NCBI GenBank assembly: GCA_016744695.1
Contig: JADGDV010000001.1
Span: forward strand, 124,001-188,000
Length of the DNA stretch: 64,000 nucleotides
Source of the DNA: Hahellaceae bacterium
GTDB lineage: Bacteria; Pseudomonadota; Gammaproteobacteria; Pseudomonadales; Oleiphilaceae
Reading direction: 5' to 3'
Part shown: in pieces, positions 1-9,158 of the stretch
Numbering within the stretch: the first letter of the stretch is position 1
How the letters are laid out: the number at the start of each line of letters is the position of its first letter
Made by a program: the position numbers and the translations under genes
Notes under the pieces: model-generated
The model's database searches: none
Told to the model about the DNA's origin: nothing
The model's input: the letters and a program-made list of their open reading frames with translations, nothing else

Positions 1-778
1 GTACTTCATAGCGGTGTACTCGTTTTATAGCCTCCATTACACTTAAATCTAAAACAAAATCACCACTACTTTGAGTAATTGTGGCATTAACCAGATAACC
101 CTCACCATTTAATACAATGCCAATTGTCCCCCTCCCTTCCCTTACTGCTTTTCTTGGAGTAATTAGCTTCTCTGTAATTTGTTGCATCATTCGTTTCAAA
201 TAAAGATTCTGCATCTTCAATTTATCAGATTTGTTCTCACTAAAAACCTGCTTACTTTTTGTTTCACTGAGCTGGTCACTTTTATCAGGTTTAGGCTCTT
301 TATTTTCTTGTTGTTTATTCTTTGGCTGATCATTTACCACAACCTGCTTTTTCTTTTTAATTTCAGGCTTACTATCTTCTATTGCCTCTTTTTTCTTTTC
401 TTTTGCTTTTTCGCCCAAGGTATCAGAACTATCTTCGCCGACCAGTTCATCGGGTTTATATTTATTCACTTCACGGTCTGTATTATTTGACGAAGAAAAT
501 GTGTCTGCATTGTGCATAGGTAGATGTTGTTCTTGCTCAACAGGCTCTACTTTGTCTTGTTTATTCTTTTGGGGTTTAGGGGCTGGTTTTTCTTTAGGCA
601 GAGGATTTGGCTGTGGGGGCTCGGGAGGCTGTTGCAGTGTCACTTGAACCGTTGTACTTTCTAAAGGGTCTGGCTTGAAGAGTTCTTTAACATCCACCCA
701 CCACCAAGCAATGGCATGCAGTAAGATACTGACAACCAGCAATATCGAGAAAATGATCTTAGACTGCCGATTCAGCAT
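1..778 (-). CDS. TonB-family energy transducer, C-terminus cut by window edge
   Basis: Reading leftwards from ATG at 776-778 gives an open frame to the window edge that is absent from the ORF track because its end lies outside. The first residues (MLNRQSKIIFSILLVVSILL) are a cytoplasmic tip plus one membrane anchor. A long Pro/Lys/Glu-rich periplasmic spacer follows (PPEPPQPNPLPKEKPAPKP). The last visible part (GTIGIVLNGEGYLVNATITQ, then a SGD...LD motif) matches the start of the TonB C-terminal domain that contacts TonB boxes of outer-membrane receptors. An in-frame TAA nine codons upstream supports this start. TonB proteins pass proton-motive force from ExbBD to receptors; the partner genes are not visible. 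The final 30 or so residues are missing only because of the window edge. Confidence 0.85.
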   Translation of the reverse strand, partial: MLNRQSKIIFSILLVVSILLHAIAWWWVDVKELFKPDPLESTTVQVTLQQPPEPPQPNPLPKEKPAPKPQKNKQDKVEPVEQEQHLPMHNADTFSSSNNTDREVNKYKPDELVGEDSSDTLGEKAKEKKKEAIEDSKPEIKKKKQVVVNDQPKNKQQENKEPKPDKSDQLSETKSKQVFSENKSDKLKMQNLYLKRMMQQITEKLITPRKAVREGRGTIGIVLNGEGYLVNATITQSSGDFVLDLSVMEAIKRVHRYEV

Positions 779-911
779 GGAATGAAGCTGCTCTTATTCA
801 ATTTCTTATCAAATGTTAACGTGATAACGTATCACCCCAGCTCTATTATTAAATGGAACGCAAAAGCGTTCATTTACTTATTTTTTATTATGATTAACTA
901 TAGGCTTTCTA

Positions 912-1097
912 ATGTCTAACGTCGTGCAATTCAAACGCCCGTCTCTTAAAGAAGAACACAAAGGAAACACGCTGTGCAAAAGCGGCTTCCATAAGTGGGT
1001 TATTATTACTGAAAAGCAGTTTGATGTTAAGCAAGGTAAACTAGTGACTAGCTATCAATGCAGCAGATGTGGCAAAAATAAAGTTAAAGCTATTTAG
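912..1097 (+). CDS. small zinc-ribbon-like conserved protein
   Basis: A 61-residue protein with a Cys pair near residue 22 (LCKSGFHKW) and a C-terminal CSRCGK motif, a pattern suggesting a small metal-binding or zinc-ribbon fold. It is rich in Lys and Arg. I recall similar short proteins in Pseudomonas and related Gammaproteobacteria but know no function. The Shine-Dalgarno is weak. It converges with the pseudouridine synthase, whose stop lies four bases away. The codon pattern and Cys spacing argue for a real gene. Confidence 0.65.
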   Translation: MSNVVQFKRPSLKEEHKGNTLCKSGFHKWVIITEKQFDVKQGKLVTSYQCSRCGKNKVKAI

Positions 1098-1100
1098 CTG

Positions 1101-1817
1101 CTAAGCTTTAACCTCAGGCCACTTTAACAACCATGGCTGTGAATACTGCTGAATAACGTCTTTAAAAATCGGGCTTATAAAATGTTCACCTATTGAAGGC
1201 AAGCTTGTAAAGCGGTAGCTCTGTTGACCAAACTCAAATGCTAAAGCAAAGGCATGTAAATAGCCTCTATCCCACTGACCGGCTGTTTCAGCGCTATATA
1301 TGCTATCTCCCATAACAGGGGCACCAATACTTTTTAATGCCACTCTTATCTGGTGAGTTTTGCCGGTTTTAGGGCGCATTAGATAAAGGCGCTTCCCGGG
1401 CTCAAGTGAGGTCGAAACAAACTGAGTGATAGCAGGGTTTTCCGTCGTTTTACATAGCTTCCATGAACGTCGTCGAGAACGCTCCATGTCACCCTTTATT
1501 AAACCTTGTTTCTTGGTAGGTTTACGATCTGAAATAGCTAGATAATACTTTTCTACAAGGCGCTCTCTGAAAAGCCTTGATAACTCCCTGTTACTCTCTT
1601 CTGTTCTGGCTAAAATAAGTAATCCAGACGTCAATTTATCTAATCGATGTACAGGATAAAGCTCCTTAAAGCCTAAAGCCGCTTTAACACGCTCAACAAT
1701 ACCGAGCACGTCATCTTCAGTATGAAATGATATACCTGGCATTTTATCTATAATAACAAACCAGTCATTACACTCTATTAACTTGAAGTCGTCATAGTGT
1801 GGCTCTTGTGAAGACAT
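1101..1817 (-). CDS. RluA-family pseudouridine synthase
   Basis: A 238-residue enzyme of the RluA/RsuA superfamily, which isomerises uridine in rRNA or tRNA to pseudouridine. The catalytic Asp lies in HRLDKLTSGLLIL (about residues 57-69), and the conserved KTGKTHQIRVALK motif lies near residue 150. It has no N-terminal S4 domain, so it is a short single-domain form, similar to the TIGR01621-type RluA relatives I recall in marine gammas. Substrate position cannot be assigned. It starts five bases after the AarF-like gene stops, so the two are probably co-transcribed. Confidence 0.85.
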   Translation of the reverse strand: MSSQEPHYDDFKLIECNDWFVIIDKMPGISFHTEDDVLGIVERVKAALGFKELYPVHRLDKLTSGLLILARTEESNRELSRLFRERLVEKYYLAISDRKPTKKQGLIKGDMERSRRRSWKLCKTTENPAITQFVSTSLEPGKRLYLMRPKTGKTHQIRVALKSIGAPVMGDSIYSAETAGQWDRGYLHAFALAFEFGQQSYRFTSLPSIGEHFISPIFKDVIQQYSQPWLLKWPEVKA

Positions 1818-1822
1818 AAAAC

Positions 1823-3814
1823 TTACTCACTCACGGTAAAAATACGGCGAACTTCATCACGTTTAAGCATCAGTCTATCTTTAGCTAAATTGACTGGAAA
1901 CAGTGACAAATCTTTAATAAAATCTAGTGTCATGGTGACCTTAGACATACCTTTATACATATTAAGGTAGGTACCCACCATAGCAAAAATAGAACGGGAT
2001 AAATGTAAATAGCCGCTTTCCATAACCAAACCTAGCTGATAGGTATTTGACATTAAATGCATCGCTGCCTGCAATCGACTATGAAGCCCTTCGGAGCCTT
2101 CTTTATATAGCGTTCTTACTATTTTTTTACTCAGCGGCGTCACATTCTTTTTCAATAAGGTTTCTTCCAGAGCCAGTTTTATTTCATCAATGCGTTTAGC
2201 ATTTTCTTCTGGCTCGGTACTCATCTCAACCAGCACTTGTGCCAAACGCTCTGTATCACCGGCTAATACCGATATAAGGTAATCCCATATAAGCGCCCAC
2301 TTACCTTTCATATCAACTGCATTACCCCAGTCAATTAAATACAACTGAGCATCTGCGCCTACCATTATGTTGCCTGGGTGAAGGTCACCATGAAATTCCT
2401 GATGGACAACAAGGTGTTCAAGAATGGTGAAGATAAAATTTTCTGCTACCTTTCTCTGAAAGCGTTTGCGTTTTTTCCCGTGAAGCTCAGCAACAGCTTG
2501 CTTTATCGCCATTGCGTCTTCCAAATACTCCATTTCAAGTATTCGGGTAGATGAAAAGTAAAGCTCCGGTACATGCCATACTTGAGACTTTTGAGCACGC
2601 TCTACAAACCGCTGCTGAATAAGAGCTTCATCTTCAAAGTTAAGCTCTTGCTCAAAACCTTTAGTAAACTCTTTCATCTGGTCTGACATAGCAGATAAAA
2701 ATGGCAGTAATTTAGAGTGAGGCGCCCAATACTGACTACTCATAAGCATTAATTCGATCGCTAAGGTTCCCATTTGAAACTCTCGCTCAATATTATGCCG
2801 AGCAACCTTTATCACCACCGGTACTAAAATCTCTACACCATTTTTTATAATGGGTTTCTTTGCAAGGTAAACAGAACCAATAGAGCCAGACTTTAAGGGC
2901 TTTTCAATATCAAAGTTAAAGTAGACTTCTTGTGGAGGTTTACCATGCACTTCCATAAAAGCCTGCATCACATCTTCAGGCAACATAGGCTCTACATCTT
3001 CCTGAAAAACAGCTAACTCAGAGGCAATTTCTTTCGGCAATAAATCAGCATTAGCCGCCGCGACCTGAGCCATCTTTATAAATAGAGGGCCAAACTCCCG
3101 AACCATCTTTGCAATTATTTCTGCTTGCCCAGAGAAGTCTTTAGGGTCTGTTTGTAAAAAAGGTTTAATATAACGAATCGCCTTTATCTGGCGACGCAGA
3201 ATCTTTAAGTCGCCCCTCAACACCTCTACTTTTTGAATCATATCCGTGGCAGCAAGTTGGTTAATCTTACGAATATGCTTAACTTTATTAATTAACTCAA
3301 CTAATAAAGGTTCATAGGTTCTTAGCACCAAACGAACAATATCAAGGTTAAGCTCAACCAAACCTTTTAATTCAGGTGCGCTAATAAGCTCATGGAAAAA
3401 CGACCAGAATTCATCCAGAATAACATCGGGTATTTCAACAGGACTACGCGCAACTACCTGCTTTACAAGAAAACGAATCAGGTTTTCGGTAGACTCTTCA
3501 TTAGGAAGTAATTTGTACTTTCTAAGATACGTTGTAAATAAACGTGAATGCTCAGAAAGAGGATGCTGATAGAGCACCACAAATAAATTATCAAGATCCT
3601 CCGCAAGCATTTCTCGACTTACATCTTCTTCTTGTATAAATAACTGAGCCAATGGCCAGAATGCTTTAGGGAGCTTCACGGTGCTAACAGCAAAGCCACC
3701 CGCTCCTCGTAGCACACTATCAGTTCGGTGCTTAAGTACGGGTAAATTGAGTTCTACTATTTTCTTACTTTCTATCTCAGTCATACCGATTTTACTGACT
3801 CTCTCAACTAGCAC
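1823..3814 (-). CDS. AarF/ABC1/UbiB-family atypical kinase
   Basis: A 663-residue protein with ABC1/UbiB kinase-like signatures: a nucleotide loop SGSIGSVYLAK near residue 310, the VIKVAR lysine, the catalytic-loop analogue HGDLHPGNIMV, and the metal-binding LIDWGN. Family members support ubiquinone biosynthesis or lipid homeostasis through an atypical ATPase. It is longer than E. coli UbiB (about 546) because of an N-terminal helical region of some 230 residues, and I see no clear C-terminal membrane pair, so it may be a paralogue rather than UbiB itself. Internal Met11 is an alternative start. It leads a two-gene operon with the pseudouridine synthase. Confidence 0.85.
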   Translation of the reverse strand: MLVERVSKIGMTEIESKKIVELNLPVLKHRTDSVLRGAGGFAVSTVKLPKAFWPLAQLFIQEEDVSREMLAEDLDNLFVVLYQHPLSEHSRLFTTYLRKYKLLPNEESTENLIRFLVKQVVARSPVEIPDVILDEFWSFFHELISAPELKGLVELNLDIVRLVLRTYEPLLVELINKVKHIRKINQLAATDMIQKVEVLRGDLKILRRQIKAIRYIKPFLQTDPKDFSGQAEIIAKMVREFGPLFIKMAQVAAANADLLPKEIASELAVFQEDVEPMLPEDVMQAFMEVHGKPPQEVYFNFDIEKPLKSGSIGSVYLAKKPIIKNGVEILVPVVIKVARHNIEREFQMGTLAIELMLMSSQYWAPHSKLLPFLSAMSDQMKEFTKGFEQELNFEDEALIQQRFVERAQKSQVWHVPELYFSSTRILEMEYLEDAMAIKQAVAELHGKKRKRFQRKVAENFIFTILEHLVVHQEFHGDLHPGNIMVGADAQLYLIDWGNAVDMKGKWALIWDYLISVLAGDTERLAQVLVEMSTEPEENAKRIDEIKLALEETLLKKNVTPLSKKIVRTLYKEGSEGLHSRLQAAMHLMSNTYQLGLVMESGYLHLSRSIFAMVGTYLNMYKGMSKVTMTLDFIKDLSLFPVNLAKDRLMLKRDEVRRIFTVSE

Positions 3815-4007
3815 CTAACGTCAACATAGGGCTTTAATGATATTATTATATTAATATGAGGCTAATGAGATGCCAAAACTACTTATTAAGGCTACAAAAC
3901 TAATAGCATTCTATTATGTAAGCTAAAGATTATCAGTACCATTTTTCATATTCTCAGAAATATAACCAAAATATCTTCAAAGTGTATTATAAAAGGCGAT
4001 AGTAACC

Positions 4008-4787
4008 TTGATTAACGACGAGTCAGAAAGTAGTAAGCAAGAGATACTAGATATCATCTATCAAGACCAACATATCATCGTCATTAACAAACCTTCTGGT
4101 TTGCTGGTTCACAAAAGCCCAATAGATAAACACGAAACACGCTATGCAATGAAAATATTGCGTAATCAGATTGGTCAGTGGGTTTACCCTGTACACCGCC
4201 TAGATAAGCCAACATCTGGATTACTACTATTTGCGCTATCTCCCGAAATAGCTAAAAAGCTTGGCGAACAATTTGAAAACAATACAGTTAAGAAAACCTA
4301 TATCGCTATGGTAAGGGGTCATACACCTCTAGGGGGCATTATCCGACATGCACTTAAAGAAACGGCTATGTTCAAGCATCAAAAGAAAATGGTAGAACAA
4401 AGGGAACCCCAAGAAGCTCTCACCCTATATAAGCGCTTAGCCACTATAGAGCTTCCCTATACTGTTGACCGCTACCCGAGCACTCGCTACTCACTCATCG
4501 CGGCATACCCAAGAACAGGGCGTACACACCAGATAAGAAAACACTTAAAACATATAAGTCATCCAATTATCGGCGATGCAAAGCATGGAAAAGGCAAGCA
4601 CAATCGGGTTTTTGAAGAAAAACACGGAATTCATCGATTATTACTCGCGGCAACAGAAATTAGCTTTACACACCCTATAACGGAAGAAAGAATGAATCTA
4701 AAAGCCACACTAGAAAACGACTTTAACTCGCTCATATCCATATTGGAGTGGGCCGACAAAACACAAATAAAAAATATAATTACTTAA
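4008..4787 (+). CDS. truC: tRNA pseudouridine(65) synthase TruC
   Basis: A 259-residue RluA-superfamily enzyme that makes pseudouridine 65 in tRNA. The N-terminus (ILDIIYQDQHIIVINKPSG, LLVHKSPID) and the catalytic HRLDKPTSGLLLF follow the TruC pattern, and AYPRTGRTHQIRKHLKHI is the second conserved block. The start is TTG; no ATG lies in frame before residue 48, and AAAGGCGAT upstream serves as ribosome binding site. It is divergent from the aarF-like gene across about 190 bases that should hold both promoters, and it ends nine bases before the convergent LysR gene. Confidence 0.88.
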   Translation: MINDESESSKQEILDIIYQDQHIIVINKPSGLLVHKSPIDKHETRYAMKILRNQIGQWVYPVHRLDKPTSGLLLFALSPEIAKKLGEQFENNTVKKTYIAMVRGHTPLGGIIRHALKETAMFKHQKKMVEQREPQEALTLYKRLATIELPYTVDRYPSTRYSLIAAYPRTGRTHQIRKHLKHISHPIIGDAKHGKGKHNRVFEEKHGIHRLLLAATEISFTHPITEERMNLKATLENDFNSLISILEWADKTQIKNIIT

Positions 4788-4796
4788 AAAGTAATG

Positions 4797-5735
4797 CTAA
4801 GACAAAGTTTTCTCGGCTACATCAACAATCAAGCGTCTTAGCCATTTATGTCCGGCATTATGATGTAGTAAAGGGCTCCACGCCATCTTCAAGTCAAATG
4901 CAGGGATAGAAAAAGGGGGCTCTTTTGCTACCAATTTTGGGTTATCCCTCTTTAAACGCGCAGCCCTACTTGGCAAAGTAGCTATAAGGTCATTTTGCTG
5001 AGCCAATAACATCGCAACCTGATAGTGACGCGTAAATACGCTAATCTTACGTTTTTCACCTATTTCATTTAAGGCTTCATCAACCCACCCTAAACGCTGA
5101 ACATCTTTAGGATTCATACCCACCCCAACACCAAAGCCTGTTTTACTAACCCAAATATGACTGGCGGCTAAATAATTTTGAAGGGTAAAGTTGTTTGATA
5201 TTTCGTTGTCCACATTCATCAAGCATGAAAATGTATCATTCCAAATCGTTTTTTGGTGAAATGACTGAGGTAATGTTTCAAAGCGGTTAATAGCCATATC
5301 AACACGCCCCTGCTCCACATCCTCAAATGAAACATCGCTAGGCGTTAGTATATCCAGCGTTACGTTTGGCGCTCTTTGGCGCACAGCACTTAGTACATCA
5401 GGTATGAGTGTAGATTCTGCATAGTCACTCGCCATAATTCGAAAAACACGACTACTATCCAAATCAAAACCTCTATCTGGCTGAATTACTTTTTCAATGT
5501 TAAATAAAATTTCGCGAACAGCAGGTTTTAGCTCAAGGGCTAATTCAGTGGCAGCCATTCCTTCAGAAGTACGAACAAGCAGAGGATCTTTAAAGAGGAG
5601 ACGCAAACGTTTTAGACCATTGCTCATGGCTGGCTGGGTAATGCCTAAATGGCTGGCGGCTTTGGTGACGTTTTGCTCACGTAGCAATACGTCTAGATGG
5701 ATTAGTAAATTTAGATCTACTCTGCTGATATCCAT
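4797..5735 (-). CDS. LysR-family transcriptional regulator
   Basis: A 312-residue LysR-type regulator. The winged helix-turn-helix covers residues 5-65 (LLREQNVTKAASHLGITQPA, then the recognition region LKRLRLLFKDPLLVRT), followed by a linker helix and a periplasmic-binding-like effector domain. The N-terminal VDLNLLIHLDVLLREQNVT resembles the NodD/NahR/LeuO subgroup. The effector is unknown. It lies just downstream of isocitrate lyase on the same strand, but a strong terminator separates the two, so it is probably a separate unit. Confidence 0.88.
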   Translation of the reverse strand: MDISRVDLNLLIHLDVLLREQNVTKAASHLGITQPAMSNGLKRLRLLFKDPLLVRTSEGMAATELALELKPAVREILFNIEKVIQPDRGFDLDSSRVFRIMASDYAESTLIPDVLSAVRQRAPNVTLDILTPSDVSFEDVEQGRVDMAINRFETLPQSFHQKTIWNDTFSCLMNVDNEISNNFTLQNYLAASHIWVSKTGFGVGVGMNPKDVQRLGWVDEALNEIGEKRKISVFTRHYQVAMLLAQQNDLIATLPSRAARLKRDNPKLVAKEPPFSIPAFDLKMAWSPLLHHNAGHKWLRRLIVDVAEKTLS

Positions 5736-5833
5736 TAATACACGGCACCTTAAATAATTATTCAGTGCACATTACCATTCACGTGATATATAGTAAATAA
5801 ATTACCCATACACGAATTTAATAGGCAGGCAAT

Positions 5834-5870
5834 AAAAAAGGCCAAACACATAATGTGTTTGGCCTTTTTT
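5834..5870 (-). terminator. Rho-independent terminator of isocitrate lyase
   Basis: Perfect 17-bp inverted repeat (core GGCCAAACACA / TGTGTTTGGCC, loop of three bases) flanked by A6 and T6, so it could work in both directions. It lies 60 bases after the aceA stop. Confidence 0.9.
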
Positions 5871-5877
5871 TAACACT

Positions 5878-5901
5878 ACCGATCAGCAATTTCTGATCGG
5901 T
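5878..5901. repeat. second short inverted repeat after aceA
   Basis: Perfect 9-bp arms (ACCGATCAG / CTGATCGGT) around a six-base spacer, between the aceA stop and the main terminator. It has no T-tract. It could form an RNA stem protecting the aceA 3' end or be a protein-binding palindrome. Confidence 0.5.
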
Positions 5902-5930
5902 TAACTCAATTCAATACTATTTTACTAGTA

Positions 5931-7526
5931 CTAGCTGAATTGGTTAGATGTGTTTTTAGCACCACCCGCTTTAAGAGCACGCTCACCAGCAAAGTATTCT
6001 TTGTGGTCATCGCCCATGTCTGAACCAGACATGTTCTGATGCTTAACACAAGCGATACCCTGACGGATCTCTTTACGCTGTACGCCAGCAACATAACCTA
6101 ACATGCCCTGCTCACCGAAGTACTCTTTAGCCAAGTTATCAACAGACAATGCAGTCGTGTGATAAGTAGGTAGAGTGATCAAGTGATGGAATACGTTAGC
6201 TTCACGAGCAGTATCTGCTTGGAAAGTCTTAATACGTGCATCAGCAGTAGCAGATAATTCTGAATCATCATACTTAGCTTGCATAAGCTCATCACGATTG
6301 TATGCAGAAACATCTTCACCCGCTTCAACCATTGCGTCAAATGCTTGCTGACGGAAGTTTAAAGTCCAGTTGAACGAAGGAGAGTTGTTATAAACAAGCT
6401 TCGCGTTTGGATGCACTTTACGAACGTCATCCATCATTCCAGCAATTTCGCTTACTGTTGGTACTGCAGTTTCGATCCAAAGTAGATCAGCGCCTGCATT
6501 TAGAGCACCAATACAATCGAATACGCAACGCTCATGACCAGTACCTTGACGGAACTGATATAGACCAGAAGGTAAACGCTTAGGACGAACTAGCTTGCCA
6601 CCACGATTAAATACAACATCGCCTTCAGCCATGTCAGCTACGTCGATTTCTTCAACATCTAAGTAAGAGTTATAGATATCACCAGAATCGCCTGGCTCGC
6701 TAACAACAGCGATTTCTTTAGTAAGACCAGCACCTTCAGAGTCTGTACGTGCACAGATAAGACCGTTGTCGATACCTAGCTCAAGGAAAGCGTGACGCAA
6801 TGCACGAATCTTAGAGTGGAAGTCAGCATGAGGAACAGTTACTTTACCGTCCTGGTGACCACATTGCTTTTCATCAGCAACTTGGTTTTCGATCTGTAGG
6901 CAACAAGCACCTGCTTCGATCATCTGCTTAGCCATTAGGTAAGTCGCTTCAGCGTTACCAAAACCAGCATCGATATCTGCAACTATTGGCACAACGTGAG
7001 TCACGTGACCATCAATAGCCGCTTGAACTTTAGCAACTTCTGCAGAATCGCCAGCTTCAGTAGCCGCGTCTAGAGCACGGAAAAGACCGCCTAGTTCACG
7101 TGCATCAGCTTGACGTAGGAATGTGTATAGCTCTTTAACCAACGCTGCAACAGAAGTTTTCTCGTGCATAGACTGATCAGGAAGTGGACCGAAATCAGAA
7201 CGTAAAGCAGCAACCATCCAACCAGAAAGGTACAAGTAACGACGGTCAGTTTTTCCACCGAAGTGCTTCTTGATTGAAATCATTTTTTGTTGGCCAACAA
7301 AACCGTGCCAGCAACCTAGAGACTGTGTGTATTTAGTCTTGTCTGCGTCGAATGCAGCCATGTCAGCATTCATGATATCAGCAGTGTATTGCGCTATATC
7401 AAGACCAGTCTTGAATTTGTTTTGAGCGCGCATGCGTGCAATTGACTCTGGGTTGATTGCTGCCCAGCTATCACCATTAGCTTCTACTACTGCTGCAACC
7501 GATTTGATATCGTCTTGATATGACAT
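5931..7526 (-). CDS. aceA: isocitrate lyase (long, about 531-residue form)
   Basis: Cleaves isocitrate to glyoxylate and succinate, the first step of the glyoxylate bypass needed for growth on acetate and fatty acids. The active-site signature appears as EKQCGHQDGK with the catalytic Cys, and SLGCWHGFVGQQKMISIKKH and YNNSPSFNW are further conserved blocks. The 531-residue length matches the Pseudomonas/Acinetobacter type rather than the 434-residue E. coli enzyme. GAAGGA eight bases before the ATG is a good ribosome binding site. Malate synthase is not adjacent. Codon choice looks highly biased, as expected for a strongly expressed gene. Confidence 0.95.
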   Translation of the reverse strand: MSYQDDIKSVAAVVEANGDSWAAINPESIARMRAQNKFKTGLDIAQYTADIMNADMAAFDADKTKYTQSLGCWHGFVGQQKMISIKKHFGGKTDRRYLYLSGWMVAALRSDFGPLPDQSMHEKTSVAALVKELYTFLRQADARELGGLFRALDAATEAGDSAEVAKVQAAIDGHVTHVVPIVADIDAGFGNAEATYLMAKQMIEAGACCLQIENQVADEKQCGHQDGKVTVPHADFHSKIRALRHAFLELGIDNGLICARTDSEGAGLTKEIAVVSEPGDSGDIYNSYLDVEEIDVADMAEGDVVFNRGGKLVRPKRLPSGLYQFRQGTGHERCVFDCIGALNAGADLLWIETAVPTVSEIAGMMDDVRKVHPNAKLVYNNSPSFNWTLNFRQQAFDAMVEAGEDVSAYNRDELMQAKYDDSELSATADARIKTFQADTAREANVFHHLITLPTYHTTALSVDNLAKEYFGEQGMLGYVAGVQRKEIRQGIACVKHQNMSGSDMGDDHKEYFAGERALKAGGAKNTSNQFS

Positions 7527-7847
7527 AGGTCAATCCTTCATTTTTAGTGTAAATAGAGCTAGCCGTTTTAGTGGCTAGTTACCGGTGTAATCATTTCAGG
7601 TGGGCATTCTAATGAAAAACAGACAATAAATGAAATATATAGAAAATATATCCACTATAAGTCTTGTGAATATTAGTGATTACCCATAGCAGTATTTATG
7701 AGTTAACGAAAAACCACACATAAAGTAATAGATTAAGATAACTTTATAACCGCATGTTTTTATGGAGAAGTTAATAAAAACGAAGGATAGTTAACGAGAC
7801 ATCAGTCACTATTTATAGTAATACTAGGTCACACAAGTTAATAATTT
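7527..7847 (-). promoter_or_regulatory. aceA upstream leader region
   Basis: A 321-base non-coding, AT-rich stretch before aceA. Near the start codon the minus strand reads AACTAGCC...GGCTAGCT around 7557-7580, a small stem in the probable leader. No convincing ORF is present and I cannot place a sigma70 promoter with confidence. The region should hold the aceA promoter and any repressor site. Confidence 0.4.
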
Positions 7848-8579
7848 TTAACAAGAAATTCTTTCATCTAATGCTGATAAGGTTGCCTCTTTAGCCATTT
7901 TATAGGCGTCTTTTCCCTGCTCCATAGAGTTAGGACCTACTCTTGGCAAGCCTTGAATAACGAGTGTTTGCATATTGTCTCTTTGCGGGATATTCAAGGC
8001 AGCACTGTTCTTTCGTCGCCAAGGTGATCTTGAAGCAATATGATGATAAAAAACCCGCTCACCTTCAGCGAGCCCCAACATGCCCGGACGATCTTTTATT
8101 CCACCATCAAGATAATATCGCTTACCCACCCTTACAGGTTGAAAAAGAAACGGAAAAGCACAAGAAGCAGAAACAACCGACTGAATAGAACCTTGCGTTA
8201 AGGTGTGAGTTTTTAATGTTAAAAGATCAAATGCGGAAATTTCAATAGGAACACGACATGCCTGAAGAGACTCTACCTTACAAATATCCGACACCATTTG
8301 CCTGAACAACCGCCCTTTAAGTAAACCCAATCCAATTGACGGGTCCCAAAAGTCATTCTTGCTTAGCTCAAATAAGCGCTCCTTGAGCTCCTCAGATGAA
8401 CAACCCGAAGCCCAACACGCACCTACTAATGCACCCGCACTTGATCCTGTTATTTTTGCAGGCAACACACCCTCATGCTCTAACGCAGAGAGCATCCCAC
8501 AATGTGCAAAGAAACTAAAGAAACCTGAGGACATACTAAGCGTGAAAGGTTCAGACTGAAGCCATTGACGAAGGGTCAT
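7848..8579 (-). CDS. patatin-like phospholipase family protein
   Basis: A 243-residue patatin-fold serine hydrolase. The nucleophile elbow is GSSAGALVG near residue 45 and the catalytic Asp is in YYLDGGIKDRPG near residue 157, giving the Ser-Asp dyad of the family. The oxyanion loop upstream is less Gly-rich than usual (SSGFFSFFAHCGML). The protein has no signal peptide and is short for the family, close to a bare catalytic domain. Likely a cytoplasmic lipid acyl hydrolase; the substrate is unknown. Confidence 0.85.
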   Translation of the reverse strand: MTLRQWLQSEPFTLSMSSGFFSFFAHCGMLSALEHEGVLPAKITGSSAGALVGACWASGCSSEELKERLFELSKNDFWDPSIGLGLLKGRLFRQMVSDICKVESLQACRVPIEISAFDLLTLKTHTLTQGSIQSVVSASCAFPFLFQPVRVGKRYYLDGGIKDRPGMLGLAEGERVFYHHIASRSPWRRKNSAALNIPQRDNMQTLVIQGLPRVGPNSMEQGKDAYKMAKEATLSALDERISC

Positions 8580-8599
8580 TTTATTCCTTAAAAACGAAA

Positions 8600-8627
8600 A
8601 AAGGCGAAGCCTAATGGCGTCGCCTTT
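8600..8627 (-). terminator. terminator of cold-shock gene
   Basis: On the minus strand AAAGGCGACGCC pairs with GGCTTCGCCTTT across an ATTA loop (one mismatch), followed by T6. It lies about 50 bases after the csp stop. Confidence 0.85.
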
Positions 8628-8678
8628 CTTATAGTTCTCAAACCCTTAAAGGGTCAAGAGAATCAATAGCAGTATAAA

Positions 8679-8885
8679 TTATACAGCTACGATGTTCTCA
8701 GCTTGAGGACCTTTCTGACCTTGAGTTACAGTGAACTCAACTTTTTGACCTTCAGTCAAAGTTTTGAAACCAGAGCTGTTGATAGCGCTGAAGTGAGCAA
8801 AAACGTCTGGACCAGACTCTTGCTCAATAAAACCAAAACCTTTAGATTCGTTAAACCACTTAACTGTACCAGTAACTGTAGACAT
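8679..8885 (-). CDS. CspA-family cold-shock protein
   Basis: A 68-residue single cold-shock domain that binds single-stranded nucleic acid. RNP1 (KGFGFIEQ) and RNP2 (VFAHFSAI) are intact and the length is canonical. It acts as an RNA chaperone or antiterminator. About 270 bases separate it from the divergent RIO kinase; part of that is probably a long 5' leader, as is usual for cold-shock genes, though I do not recognise a cold box. It has its own terminator and is monocistronic. Confidence 0.95.
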   Translation of the reverse strand: MSTVTGTVKWFNESKGFGFIEQESGPDVFAHFSAINSSGFKTLTEGQKVEFTVTQGQKGPQAENIVAV

Positions 8886-9158
8886 AATAATATCCTATTA
8901 TTCAATATGTAATTAAAAACTTTAACTCAATACGAGCATAAAGTTAGATTGGCTGAAATGTGTTGCTATTACTTATGAAAACAGGACGAGCTACTAAAAC
9001 GAGACATCGAAATGGTTGTGCATAAATATAGGTCGTACTTTCAAGCTGGGTTTCATTATATACATATTCCTTATGTAGTCAACCCTTTTTATTTACCACT
9101 CTAAGTCGTTCTTTACATAGCTATTCCATCCTTCGCCATTTTAATGTATAAGAGCGCT

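Noticed and set aside
179-490. 103-residue Phe-rich ORF on the plus strand
   Set aside because: It is the antisense shadow of the Lys/Glu-rich TonB spacer; composition is explained by that.
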